41,694 nt of DNA from Acidimicrobiaceae bacterium (GCA_003133325.1 PKXA01000116.1:46232-87925), one strand, 5' to 3'; shown: positions 8,172 to 16,275, counted from the first letter of the stretch. Notes: generated by a model not told the origin, from the sequence alone. Numbers and translations are program-made.

Positions 8172-9533
8172 CTAGTCGTTTGCCACCCTGGGCTCATGGC
8201 TTTCGGGCCCCCAGGCCAAAAAGACCGGGTCGGCGGCGGCCAGCCGCCAACTGCCATCGGGAGAGGGACGACCACGGCTGGTCGAGATCTGGATGAGGTT
8301 GCCCAATCGTTCGGCCGCTCCGGTGGCCCGATCGAGAGCCGAGAAGGTGGCGACGATGCGCCCTCCCGGGCGCAGTCGCGCCAGGGCCGAGTCGAGGACG
8401 TCCAGCCCACCACCACCAACGAATACCCGATGCGGGTCGGGGAGTCCTTCGCATGCCTCAGGGGCATGGCCGCGGACGACCCGGACGTCAGCACCGAAAC
8501 TGGCAGCGTTGGCGGTGATGCGCTTCACGTCCGCATCCCGCTCCTCGATGGCAAAGATGGTGTTCCCAGGACACAGGACGGCGGCTTCGACGGCCACACT
8601 TCCGCTCCCTGCTCCCACGTCCCACAACACGCCGGCAGCAGGCAATGCCAATTTGCCCAACGCCACCGCTCGGACTTCCGCCTCGGTGACCAGTCCGTCG
8701 CCATGGGCGTAGGCATTGTCGGGGAGACCCCAGGCCAATGGTTTGGTGCTGGATTCGACTCCTCCCCATCCGGCGATGGGCCGGCCAGCCGGCCCGACGA
8801 GAACCACCACCGAGAAGGGATCCCAGGTGCCGGTGGCCAACTCGTGGAGACCGACCACGGTGACCGATTCATCGGGTTGGCCGAGGCGGCTGCAGACCGC
8901 CACCATGTCCACGGCCGCACGCGCCGCCACCAGGGATCGGCCCACCGCCTCGGGGGGCGAAGCCGGAGAGGTGAGGACGGCGGCCTTCCGGGCCAAGCGG
9001 ATGGCCCGTATCGAGTCGCTCAGCCGCCCACCCTGGGGGCACACCACCGCGGCGTCCTCCCACGGCAGGGCCAACCGGGCGAAGGCCAAGGACACCGACG
9101 ATGGAGCCGGAAGGATCCGCAAGTACCGCCGGTCGACCACCCGCACCAGGGAAGCCACAATGCCGAAGAAGCCGGGGTCACCTGATACCACCATGCAGAC
9201 CGCGGCGCCGTCGCGGGATGCTGATGCAGCCCGGCGGCACGCATCGTCGGCGTCATCCCCGATCTCGACAGTTGGTATATCCTGACCGGACGTTCCGGAC
9301 TGGGCGCCGATGGCCAAACCTTGGAGGCTCTCGAGCTCTCGGGGCCCGCCCAGGACCAACTCGGCCGAGGCCAGGGCGGCGCGGCCTTCATCACCGACGG
9401 TCTGTCGGGATTGGCCCATCAACCCGACAACCGTCACTATTCCGGGCGGGCGGGTCGGCATAGCGCCCGAGTCTGCGACGACAGCATCAGGCACCGGCAA
9501 CGAGCTACTCACCTTCGTGTCGACGGATTCCAT
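8172..9533 (-). CDS. cobL: precorrin-6Y C5,15-methyltransferase (CbiE-CbiT fusion)
   Basis: This 453-residue fusion performs the two methylations and the decarboxylation that turn precorrin-6B into precorrin-8 in cobalamin synthesis. The N-terminal CbiE part (about residues 30-250) is a tetrapyrrole methylase with GIVTVVGLMG and GDPGFFGI (118-125). The C-terminal CbiT part (about 265-445) has the linker HGDGLVTEAEVRAVALGKLAL and the SAM-binding DVGAGSGSVAVEAA (305-318). ATG 9533 is preferred over ATG 9461 because a TACCAT box lies 9 bases upstream; neither has a Shine-Dalgarno sequence. No other corrin gene is in the window, so the rest of the pathway, if complete, is elsewhere. It is convergent with the aldehyde dehydrogenase gene. 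Confidence 0.9.
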   Translation of the reverse strand: MESVDTKVSSSLPVPDAVVADSGAMPTRPPGIVTVVGLMGQSRQTVGDEGRAALASAELVLGGPRELESLQGLAIGAQSGTSGQDIPTVEIGDDADDACRRAASASRDGAAVCMVVSGDPGFFGIVASLVRVVDRRYLRILPAPSSVSLAFARLALPWEDAAVVCPQGGRLSDSIRAIRLARKAAVLTSPASPPEAVGRSLVAARAAVDMVAVCSRLGQPDESVTVVGLHELATGTWDPFSVVVLVGPAGRPIAGWGGVESSTKPLAWGLPDNAYAHGDGLVTEAEVRAVALGKLALPAAGVLWDVGAGSGSVAVEAAVLCPGNTIFAIEERDADVKRITANAASFGADVRVVRGHAPEACEGLPDPHRVFVGGGGLDVLDSALARLRPGGRIVATFSALDRATGAAERLGNLIQISTSRGRPSPDGSWRLAAADPVFLAWGPESHEPRVAND

Positions 9534-9542
9534 CTCGGACGC

Positions 9543-9548
9543 ATGGTA
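9543..9548 (-). promoter_or_regulatory. candidate -10 box (TACCAT) for leaderless cobL
   Basis: On the minus strand TACCAT ends 9 bases before ATG 9533, and there is no Shine-Dalgarno sequence. This supports the longer cobL start. Confidence 0.3.
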
Positions 9549-9602
9549 CCGCCGGCAAGGATCGCGCTCTCGCGGCCACCGCGGGGAGCCGGGTTCCGAG
9601 CT

Positions 9603-9980
9603 TTAACCGAAACTCAGGTCGGATTCGTCCCAGTAGGCGTCGACCGAGATGAACTGGCCGTCTTCGTTGACGTCAAAGACCTCGATACCGTCGATGGTCA
9701 TGGAGGCACCCCCGGTCACCAGGGCGATCTCGAAATCGATGGCCACCTTGTTCGCACAGGTGTGGACCGCCTTGGCTGTGAAGGTCCACGATTCGCTTCC
9801 CCCGATGCTGGTCTCGAAGAATGCGCTAATGGCGGCCCGACCGATTTTGGGCGGGTTGGAGACAGGGTCGGCCTGCCGTGCATCTTCGGTGAACAGCGCG
9901 GCGATGGCCTTGGCATCGCGCGAGTTGACGGCCCCGACGTAGTCGGTGATCCGGCTGCGGAGTTGGTCAGGGGAAGGCAT
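9603..9980 (-). CDS. ketosteroid isomerase-like / NTF2-fold protein
   Basis: A 125-residue single-domain protein of the NTF2-like fold, close to delta5-3-ketosteroid isomerase. From memory of the Comamonas enzyme, its oxyanion Tyr14 matches the Tyr in ITDYVGAVNSRD, its base Asp38/40 matches the Asp in ARQADPV, and the second oxyanion acid Asp99 aligns with a Glu in GIEVFDV. The last block FISVDAYWDESDL also aligns. Such proteins shift a double bond in 3-oxo-delta5-steroids; relatives include polyketide cyclases and proteins of unknown role, so steroid activity is only possible. ATG 9980 has an AAGGAGA ribosome site. It lies downstream of the enoyl-ACP reductase on the same strand with a 48-base gap and may be co-transcribed. 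Confidence 0.75.
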   Translation of the reverse strand: MPSPDQLRSRITDYVGAVNSRDAKAIAALFTEDARQADPVSNPPKIGRAAISAFFETSIGGSESWTFTAKAVHTCANKVAIDFEIALVTGGASMTIDGIEVFDVNEDGQFISVDAYWDESDLSFG

Positions 9981-10028
9981 GGTGGGTGGTCTCCTTGGGA
10001 TGGGATCGGCGCTCGGCCGGTGGGTAAC

Positions 10029-10817
10029 TCAGGCGCCGATTGCGTGGACGCCTCCGTCGACGTGCACCATCTCCCCGGTGGTCATGGGAAAGAGATCGGA
10101 CAGGAGGGCGACACAGGCGCGGGCCACCACGTCGGCGTCGAGCACGTTCCAACCGAGAGGGGCCCGCTCGGCCCAGGTGTCCTCGAAGGTGCTGAATCCC
10201 GGAATCGACTTGGCGGCCAGTGTCTTGACCGGCCCGGCGGCGACCAGGTTCACCCGAACCTTATCGGGGCCGAGGTCGCGGGCCAGGTAGCGCGAGAGGG
10301 ACTCCAGTGCCGCCTTGGAAACACCCATCCAGTCGTACGCGGGCCACGCCACCGTGGCGTCGAAGTCGAGCCCGACGATGGATGCGCCCGGTCGGTCTCC
10401 CTCCCCGGCGGCAATGAGCAAGGGACGAAACGCCTCGGCCAATGCCTTTAGGGAATAGGTGGAAACATGAAGAGCGACCTGCACCTGTTCCCACTGCGCT
10501 TGAAAGATGTCCCCGCCGAGACATTCCGGGGGTGCGTAACCGATGGCATGGAGAATCCCGTCGAGGCGGTCCCACTTGGTGGCAAGCACGGCCGCCGCTT
10601 CGGCCAATTGCTGGGGCTCGGTGACGTCGATCTCGAGCACGTCGGCCTCGACCGCCAGTTTCCGAGCCGTGCGTCGGGTGAGTGAGAGACCGCGCCCGGC
10701 ACCGCTCAGGATGACCTCGGCGCCCTCGTTCTGGGCGTTGCGAGCCACCGCGAAAGCGAGCGACGCGTCAGTCAGTACACCGGTCACCAGGATTCGTTTT
10801 CCGTCGAGCAGTCCCAT
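10029..10817 (-). CDS. fabI: enoyl-[acyl-carrier-protein] reductase, InhA/FabI type
   Basis: A 262-residue short-chain dehydrogenase that reduces trans-2-enoyl-ACP with NADH in the last step of fatty acid elongation. It starts MGLLDGKRILVTG, like mycobacterial InhA, with the divergent FabI nucleotide-binding loop GVLTDASLAFAVA instead of the classic GxxxGxG. The catalytic pair is Tyr161 and Lys168 in PAYDWMGVSKAALES, followed by VRVNLVAAGPVKTLA and the RAPLGWN and DGGVHAIGA motifs. No partner such as fabG is adjacent; the gene downstream is the ketosteroid-isomerase-like one. A TAACCT box lies 9 bases before ATG 10817 with no Shine-Dalgarno sequence. It is divergent from npdG across 66 bases. 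Confidence 0.9.
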   Translation of the reverse strand: MGLLDGKRILVTGVLTDASLAFAVARNAQNEGAEVILSGAGRGLSLTRRTARKLAVEADVLEIDVTEPQQLAEAAAVLATKWDRLDGILHAIGYAPPECLGGDIFQAQWEQVQVALHVSTYSLKALAEAFRPLLIAAGEGDRPGASIVGLDFDATVAWPAYDWMGVSKAALESLSRYLARDLGPDKVRVNLVAAGPVKTLAAKSIPGFSTFEDTWAERAPLGWNVLDADVVARACVALLSDLFPMTTGEMVHVDGGVHAIGA

Positions 10818-10826
10818 GGGACGGTC

Positions 10827-10832
10827 AGGTTA
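10827..10832 (-). promoter_or_regulatory. candidate -10 box (TAACCT) for leaderless fabI
   Basis: Minus-strand TAACCT ends 9 bases before the fabI ATG in the short gap shared with divergent npdG. No Shine-Dalgarno sequence is present. Confidence 0.35.
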
Positions 10833-10883
10833 TCGTCCGCCGACAGTGCCGGAGTATCGGTTGCATGTGCAAAGGTAAGGGCC

Positions 10884-11543
10884 ATGCGTGTGGGAATACT
10901 CGGAGGTACGGGACCCGCCGGTCGCGGCTTGGCGGTGCGTTTGGCTGCCAGCGGCGCCCAGGTGGTCATCGGATCACGTGACGCGGACCGGGCGTCCGCC
11001 GTGGCCGAACAATTGATCCGGGCATGGCCCGACCATGACCTCGCGGTCGAGGGAGCATCGAACGAGGAGACGGCCGCCAGCGACGTGGTGGTGGTGGCCA
11101 CGCCGTGGGATGGAGCCGTACCCACCGTGAAACCCCTGGCTGCGGTGCTGGCCGGCAAGGTCGTGGTGTCGATGGCCAACGCCCTCATCAAGGAAGGTCG
11201 GGAATTCCTGGCCCTGGTACCACCTCGCGGGTCGGTGGCGGCTTCGATTCAGGCGGCGTTGCCCGGGTCGTTGGTAGCCGCTTCGTTCCATCACCTTCCG
11301 GCCTCGGAGATGGAGAAGCTGACGACACCACTGGTGGCAGATGTCCTTGTCTGTTCGGATCACCGTGAGGCCTCCTTAGTCACAAAGGCACTGGTCGACC
11401 GTATTGATGGGCTCTGCGGCGTGGACGCCGGCACCTTGTCGCAGGCCGCTCCCATCGAGGCATTCACCGCCGTCCTGATCACGGTGAACATCCGTCACAA
11501 GGTGCATTCGACCGTGCGCCTGGCCGGCTATGGGGAACATTGA
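10884..11543 (+). CDS. npdG: F420-dependent NADP oxidoreductase
   Basis: A 219-residue protein that passes hydride between the deazaflavin F420 and NADP. It has the N-terminal dinucleotide loop MRVGILGGTGPAGRGLA, then GSRDADRA where NADP phosphate is usually bound, VVVVATPWDG, and the SMANALIKEG and ASFHHLPASEM blocks characteristic of the family (the latter close to the F420 site). It implies that the organism makes or imports F420. ATG 10884 has an AAAGGTAAGG ribosome site. The TGA lies inside the first unit of a 12-bp tandem repeat and the gene overlaps the longest mshC reading frame by 14 bases, so the two are probably co-transcribed. Confidence 0.88.
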   Translation: MRVGILGGTGPAGRGLAVRLAASGAQVVIGSRDADRASAVAEQLIRAWPDHDLAVEGASNEETAASDVVVVATPWDGAVPTVKPLAAVLAGKVVVSMANALIKEGREFLALVPPRGSVAASIQAALPGSLVAASFHHLPASEMEKLTTPLVADVLVCSDHREASLVTKALVDRIDGLCGVDAGTLSQAAPIEAFTAVLITVNIRHKVHSTVRLAGYGEH

Positions 11544-12762
11544 GTCGTACATTGAGTCGTACATTGAGTCGTACATTGAGTCGTACATTGAGTCGTACAT
11601 TGAGTCGTACATTGAGTCGTACAGTCGACCTGTGATCCGACTGTACGACTCCGCCCGGGGCGAGGTGGCACCACTTGATGTGGGACCGGTGGTCACCCTG
11701 TATTCATGTGGGATCACCCCCTATGACGCCGCTCACCTCGGCCATGCTCAGGTCTATCTGACATTTGACGTGCTCCAGCGGCGTCTGCGCGACCTGGGCC
11801 ACGAGACCCGCTGTGTCCGCAACGTCACCGACGTCGATGACGACATCTTGCGCAAGGCGCGGGAACTGGGTGTCCACTATCTCGATCTGGCCGCCGAAGA
11901 GATTGCCCAGTTCGATGCCGACATGGGCTCCTTGGGCCTGATCCCTGCCTGGTCGGAGCCCCGGGCCACCTCGGCCATCGCCGACATCTTGATCCTGATG
12001 GGATCCGTACTCGACTCCGGTCACGCCTACCAGGCCGGGGGGGCGGTGTACTTCGACGTCACGACGTTCTCCGAATTCGGAAAGGTGAGCCATCTCGACA
12101 AGCAGACCATGCTGTCGCTGGCCGCCGAAAACGGGGGCAACCCCGACGATCCCAACAAACGACACCCCCTCGACTTCATCCTGTGGCAGCCCGCGCTTCC
12201 CGATGAGCCGTCGTGGGAGTCTCGCTGGGGGCCGGGTCGACCCGGCTGGCACATCGAGTGCTCGGCACTGGCGCTCCGGGAACTGGGGGAGACGATCGAC
12301 GTGCACGGAGGCGGTCGCGATCTGATCTTTCCCCACCACGAATGCGAGACCGCCCAGTCGGAGTCGGTGACCGGTCGTCCATTCGTACGGCACTGGCTGC
12401 ATGTTGGATTGGTAGGCCTGGACGGAACCAAGATGTCGAAATCGCTCGGGAACCTGGTCTTCGTGGGAGACCTGCTCGCGAAGTGGGAACCGGCCGCCGT
12501 CCGGGTCGCCCTCCTCGGCCACCACTACCGGACCGACTGGGAGTGGACGCCTGGTGACATGCCCGCCGCCGCTGACCGGCTGAAGAGGTGGCGGGCCGCC
12601 AGTGCCCCGGCTGATCGAACAGGCGAAGCCGGGCTCGAGGTGGTCCGTGGCTTCCTCGATGACGACCTCGATTCCCCTGGGGCGCTCCGGGCCCTCGACG
12701 ACGAGGCTCGCGCCGGTCGTGGCGTTGCCGGAGGGGCGGCGCTCCTAGGCGTTACCCTGTAG
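11530..12762 (+). CDS. mshC: cysteine:GlcN-Ins ligase of mycothiol synthesis
   Basis: A class I aminoacyl-tRNA-synthetase-like ligase that joins cysteine to glucosaminyl-inositol, making the thiol mycothiol of actinobacteria. The HIGH box reads HLGH within YSCGITPYDAAHLGHA, which distinguishes MshC from CysS; KMSKS is intact in TKMSKSLGN. Zinc ligands Cys and His appear in YSCG, IECSA and PHHE, and the protein ends in LLGVTL. Up to 410 residues, close to the usual length. The start is uncertain. ATG 11530 gives an N-terminus made of seven IESY units from the DNA repeat; GTG 11632 gives 376 residues beginning just before RLYDS, where conserved sequence starts. Neither has a good ribosome site. 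Follows npdG directly. Confidence 0.9.
   Translation: MGNIESYIESYIESYIESYIESYIESYIESYSRPVIRLYDSARGEVAPLDVGPVVTLYSCGITPYDAAHLGHAQVYLTFDVLQRRLRDLGHETRCVRNVTDVDDDILRKARELGVHYLDLAAEEIAQFDADMGSLGLIPAWSEPRATSAIADILILMGSVLDSGHAYQAGGAVYFDVTTFSEFGKVSHLDKQTMLSLAAENGGNPDDPNKRHPLDFILWQPALPDEPSWESRWGPGRPGWHIECSALALRELGETIDVHGGGRDLIFPHHECETAQSESVTGRPFVRHWLHVGLVGLDGTKMSKSLGNLVFVGDLLAKWEPAAVRVALLGHHYRTDWEWTPGDMPAAADRLKRWRAASAPADRTGEAGLEVVRGFLDDDLDSPGALRALDDEARAGRGVAGGAALLGVTL
11537..11620. repeat. 12-bp tandem repeat, seven perfect copies
   Basis: ACATTGAGTCGT is repeated exactly seven times without a mismatch, followed by a partial ACA. It spans the npdG stop codon and the start region of mshC. Because the unit is 12 bp, copy-number change keeps the mshC frame, adding or removing IESY. 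The perfect identity points to recent expansion or active slippage. Confidence 0.95.
11614..11651 (+). other. perfect 14-bp inverted repeat (hairpin) at mshC start
   Basis: GAGTCGTACAGTCG (11614-11627) and CGACTGTACGACTC (11638-11651) are exact reverse complements around a 10-base loop. The left arm begins inside the last copy of the 12-bp repeat, and GTG 11632 lies in the loop. Each earlier repeat copy could also pair its GAGTCGTAC with the right arm. There is no T tract, so it is not a standard terminator; a role in controlling mshC translation is possible. Confidence 0.75.
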
Positions 12763-12818
12763 ATCCCCCGGCTCGGATTGTGGCGGGGAAATGTACCACC
12801 GAGCAGAGAGGTAATCCC

Positions 12819-14831
12819 ATGGCAGGCGTCGTCACTGTCCGGCTTCCTGATGGATCGACCAGGGAGCTGGCCGAAGGGACCACGGCCCTCCACCTGGCGG
12901 AATCGATCGGGCCCCGCCTGGCCAAGGCGGCGGTGGCAGCCACCGTCGATGGTGCCGAGGTGGACCTCTCGGCCGAGGTTCCCGACGGTTCCACGGTTTC
13001 GGTGGTGACCGCGGAATCGGATGCGGGTCGGAATGTGATCCGCCACTCCACGGCTCACGTGCTGGCCCAAGCCGTGTTGCGCCTATGGCCCGGTGCCTAT
13101 TTCGCCATCGGGCCGGTCATCGAGGACGGCTTCTATTACGACTTTGAACTACCGGGTGGGGCCCACTTCAGCGACGACGACCTCGGACGCATCGAGGCCA
13201 CCATGCGCGAGATCATGAAGGAGGATCAGCCGTTCGTGAGACACGAGCACAGCATCCAAGACGGTCTGACCCTCTTCGAGGACCAACCGTTCAAGCGCGA
13301 GATCATCGAAGCGGTCGGGGTCGGGGCCAATGAAATCGACGCCGCTCCCGGGGATGAGAGCGCCCCCGAGGTGTCCACCTACTGGAACTCGCCGGTGTTT
13401 GCCGACCTGTGCCGGGGTCCCCACGTCCCGTCTACCGGTCGTTTGGGCTTCTTTACCCTGATGCGGGTGGCAGGAGCGTATTGGCGGGGCGATGAGAAGC
13501 GCCAACAGCTGCAGCGGATCTATGGAACGGCGTGGGAATCGGAGAAGGCGCTGGCTGCATATCTTCATCGCCTGAAAGAGGCGGAACGACGCGACCACCG
13601 AAAACTCGGAGCTGAGCTCGACCTGTTTTCGTTTCCCGAGGAGATCGGCTCGGGTCTGCCCGTGTTCCACCCGAAAGGTGGAACGGTACGCCGGCTGATG
13701 GAGGAGTACTCGCGCACACAGCACGTGGCGGCCGGCTACGAGTTCGTCAACACCCCCCACATTTCCAAAGCCGAACTGTTCGAGACGTCGGGACATCTCA
13801 GCTGGTTCGTCGACGGCATCTTCCCTCCGATGGAACTCGACGGCGGGCAGCAGTACTACCTGAAGCCGATGAACTGCCCATTTCACATCCTGATCTTCAA
13901 GAGCCGACAGCGGTCGTACCGTGAACTACCGATCCGGATGTTCGAGTTCGGGTCGGTCTACCGCTACGAGAAGTCCGGGGTGGTGCACGGGTTGACCCGG
14001 GTCCGCGGGATGACCCAGGACGACGCCCACATCTTCTGCACCCGCGAACAGATGCCGTCCGAGTTGTTCACCACCCTCACCTTCGTATTGTCCCTGCTCC
14101 GGGACTTCGGCCTCGAGGACTTCTTCCTCGAGTTGTCGACCCGGCCAGAGGGGAAGGCGGTCGGCACCCAGGAGGAGTGGGATGAGGCCACCGACGCCCT
14201 TCGTTCCACCGCCGAGAAGATGGACTTGGACCTGGTCCTCGACGAGGGCGGCGGTGCGTTCTATGGACCGAAGATCTCCGTGCAGGCCCGCGACGCCATC
14301 GGTCGGACCCACCAGATGTCCACCATCCAACTCGACTTCCAGTTACCGCAACGCTTCGACATGGAGTACGTCGGCACCGACAACGGCCGTCACCGGCCGA
14401 TCATGATCCATCGTGCGCTGTTTGGTTCGGTGGAACGATTCTTCGCCATTCTCCTCGAGCACTACGCCGGTGCCCTGCCCACCTGGTTGTCACCTGAACA
14501 AGTACGGGTGCTCCCGTTGAGCGATGCCCACCAAGCGTACGCCGACGCAGTGGAGGACCGGCTTCGCTCCCTCGGTATCCGAGTGTCGTTGGACGGGGCC
14601 GACGAACCGTTGGGGGCAAGGATCCGCCGCGCCAAGATGACCAAGGTTCCTTACATCCTGGTCGTCGGGGACGACGACGTGGCCGGCGGTTCAGTGGGGG
14701 TGAACCGGCGCGGATCAAAGCAACCCGAACGAGGGGTTCTCATGGAGTCGTTCGTCGATGGTCTGACTACAGAGATCGCCGAGCGAGGATCACCCGAGGG
14801 GGCCGGCGCGGTCCCAGGCGGCGGGTCGTGA
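12819..14831 (+). CDS. thrS: threonyl-tRNA synthetase
   Basis: The 670-residue enzyme charges tRNA-Thr. Domains in order are TGS (about 1-65), the editing domain with HSTAH (76-80) and the DLCRGPHVPSTG motif, the class II catalytic core with zinc-ligand Cys in MNCPFHILIF, motif 2 around FGSVYRYEKSGVVHGLTRVRGMTQDD, motif 3 in MIHRALFGSVERF, and a C-terminal anticodon-binding domain. ATG 12819 follows a GCAGAGAGG ribosome site and begins directly with the TGS fold. The stop overlaps the HIT-protein GTG by four bases, so it heads the thrS-HIT cluster. A TACCCT hexamer at 12753-12758 inside the end of mshC could be its -10 box, but this is weak. Confidence 0.97.
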   Translation: MAGVVTVRLPDGSTRELAEGTTALHLAESIGPRLAKAAVAATVDGAEVDLSAEVPDGSTVSVVTAESDAGRNVIRHSTAHVLAQAVLRLWPGAYFAIGPVIEDGFYYDFELPGGAHFSDDDLGRIEATMREIMKEDQPFVRHEHSIQDGLTLFEDQPFKREIIEAVGVGANEIDAAPGDESAPEVSTYWNSPVFADLCRGPHVPSTGRLGFFTLMRVAGAYWRGDEKRQQLQRIYGTAWESEKALAAYLHRLKEAERRDHRKLGAELDLFSFPEEIGSGLPVFHPKGGTVRRLMEEYSRTQHVAAGYEFVNTPHISKAELFETSGHLSWFVDGIFPPMELDGGQQYYLKPMNCPFHILIFKSRQRSYRELPIRMFEFGSVYRYEKSGVVHGLTRVRGMTQDDAHIFCTREQMPSELFTTLTFVLSLLRDFGLEDFFLELSTRPEGKAVGTQEEWDEATDALRSTAEKMDLDLVLDEGGGAFYGPKISVQARDAIGRTHQMSTIQLDFQLPQRFDMEYVGTDNGRHRPIMIHRALFGSVERFFAILLEHYAGALPTWLSPEQVRVLPLSDAHQAYADAVEDRLRSLGIRVSLDGADEPLGARIRRAKMTKVPYILVVGDDDVAGGSVGVNRRGSKQPERGVLMESFVDGLTTEIAERGSPEGAGAVPGGGS

Positions 14832-15379
14832 GTCTCGAGCATCTGTGGGCCGGATGGCGCACCGAGTACGTGTCCTCCATTCCCAGTGACGCCGACCGGG
14901 GCACCGAAACAGAGCTGGGCAAGCTGGTCGATCACCTGCTCGATGATCCGAACGGATGCGTGTTCTGCCGGATCGAGGCCAGCGGGCCCCCCTCGGACGG
15001 GAACTGCGTGCTCTGGCGAGGGAAGACCACCTTCGCGGTCCTCAACGCCTACCCCTACTCCAGTGGTCATCTGCTGGTCATGCCATCCCGACACGTCCGG
15101 TCGATGGCTGATCTCACCGAAGCCGAAGGCATCGAATTGTGGGGGACACTTCGGGCCGGGGTGGCCGCACTCGAGGCCGCCTACGTTCCCGAGGGGGTCA
15201 ATATCGGGGCCAACCTCGGTCGGGCCGCCGGAGCAGGCATTCCACGCCATCTCCATCTGCACGCAGTGCCACGATGGGTGGGGGATACCAACTTCATGAC
15301 GGCGGTGGCCGGCGCCCGGGTCCTGCCTGAAACCTTGGCCGACAGCTGGGCAAGGCTCCAGGGTGCTTGGCCCGCCTGA
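14828..15379 (+). CDS. HIT-family nucleotide phosphorylase/hydrolase
   Basis: A 183-residue histidine-triad protein. The active-site triad is HLHLHAV in IPRHLHLHAVPRW, where the central His attacks the nucleotide phosphate. A VFCRI start to the domain and LNAYPYSSGHLLVMPSRHV are classic family blocks. The neighbour equivalent in Mycobacterium (between thrS and pgsA) is an Ap4A phosphorylase, so cleavage of diadenosine tetraphosphate, a by-product of tRNA synthetases, fits its position behind thrS; this is inferred by synteny. GTG 14828 forms a GTGA overlap with the thrS stop. Cytosolic. Confidence 0.9.
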   Translation: MSLEHLWAGWRTEYVSSIPSDADRGTETELGKLVDHLLDDPNGCVFCRIEASGPPSDGNCVLWRGKTTFAVLNAYPYSSGHLLVMPSRHVRSMADLTEAEGIELWGTLRAGVAALEAAYVPEGVNIGANLGRAAGAGIPRHLHLHAVPRWVGDTNFMTAVAGARVLPETLADSWARLQGAWPA

Positions 15380-15466
15380 TGGCTTGCGTCGGACCTTAGA
15401 ACATGCCATTCGCGCAACTAGAGCAAGCAGATGGTAAGGTCTAAAGAAACCTCTGGAGGAAATACC

Positions 15467-16246
15467 ATGTTCGACGGCCGCTGGCGCGACACCGTTGACC
15501 GGGGAACCGGTCCGGCTGGTCGCAAGCTACAGCAGCTAGGTGTCACTGCCGACGTTCTGACGGCGACAGGTCTGCTCTCGGCGACCGCCGCCGCGGTGGC
15601 GATAGGCACGGGCCACCTCCACCTGGGTATTTTGCTGATTGTCCTCACCGGGCTTCACGACCTTCTGGATGGTCCGGTGGCCAAGGCGTCGGGGACCTCC
15701 TCGGTCCGCGGCGCCTTCTTCGACTCGGTCACCGACCGGGTGTCGGACGCGTTGCTCCTGGCCGGTGTGGCCTGGTATCTGGTATCCACCCACCCCGGGC
15801 ACCTGGTGCTCCTTCCGTTCGCCGTGCTCGGCGCCACCTCGCTCGTCTCCTATCAGAGGGCGAAGGCGGAATCGTTGGGAATCCCGGCCAAGGGTGGGCT
15901 GATGGAGCGGGCCGAGCGAATGATTCTCTTGGCCATCGGCCTCCTGTCCGCTTCATTTCTGGTCCCCGTGTTGTGGGTGATGCTCGCCCTCACCATGGTC
16001 ACCGCCATTGGTCGCTTCGCCAAGGTGTGGCGTCTGGCCGAAGCACCTGTGTCGGTGCCGGCTGTGCGTCGCCCGCGTCGGACCCGCACTGCTATGCGGG
16101 GCGAACGCCACCGGGACAGCGGATCCCCATCCCGTTGGCGGGCTCGTCGTCAGGGCGAACTGTCCAGCCGGTCGGGTCGCACGTGGCGGGCACGGCATGC
16201 AGGACAGGGCATTCGCCACCGTGCCGCCGCCCGGCGGAGTAGCTGA
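15467..16246 (+). CDS. pgsA: CDP-alcohol phosphatidyltransferase (phosphatidylinositol phosphate synthase)
   Basis: A 259-residue integral membrane enzyme expected to join CDP-diacylglycerol and inositol-1-phosphate, the first step towards phosphatidylinositol mannosides. The family motif runs Asp65-LL-Asp68-Gly69-PV-Ala72, Gly82-AFF-Asp86-SVT-Asp90, with the metal-binding aspartates intact. The usual Arg after Ala72 is Lys73, a conservative but uncommon change. Hydrophobic segments occur at about 33-65, 95-125 and 145-180. From about residue 205 there is an Arg-rich tail of some 50 residues that mycobacterial relatives lack. ATG 15467 has a strong GGAGGA ribosome site. Assignment as the inositol enzyme rests on the patA-pimA neighbours. 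Confidence 0.88.
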   Translation: MFDGRWRDTVDRGTGPAGRKLQQLGVTADVLTATGLLSATAAAVAIGTGHLHLGILLIVLTGLHDLLDGPVAKASGTSSVRGAFFDSVTDRVSDALLLAGVAWYLVSTHPGHLVLLPFAVLGATSLVSYQRAKAESLGIPAKGGLMERAERMILLAIGLLSASFLVPVLWVMLALTMVTAIGRFAKVWRLAEAPVSVPAVRRPRRTRTAMRGERHRDSGSPSRWRARRQGELSSRSGRTWRARHAGQGIRHRAAARRSS

Positions 16247-16275
16247 ACCTTCCTCGTAAACTGACAGGTTCGGGG

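Noticed and set aside
11537-11620. Tandem repeat as a CRISPR array
   Set aside because: Units are 12 bp and directly adjacent, with no spacers and no cas genes.
11376-11717. Minus-strand frame with MYDS repeats over the tandem array
   Set aside because: It is only the reverse reading of the 12-bp repeat over npdG and mshC, with no domain and no promoter.
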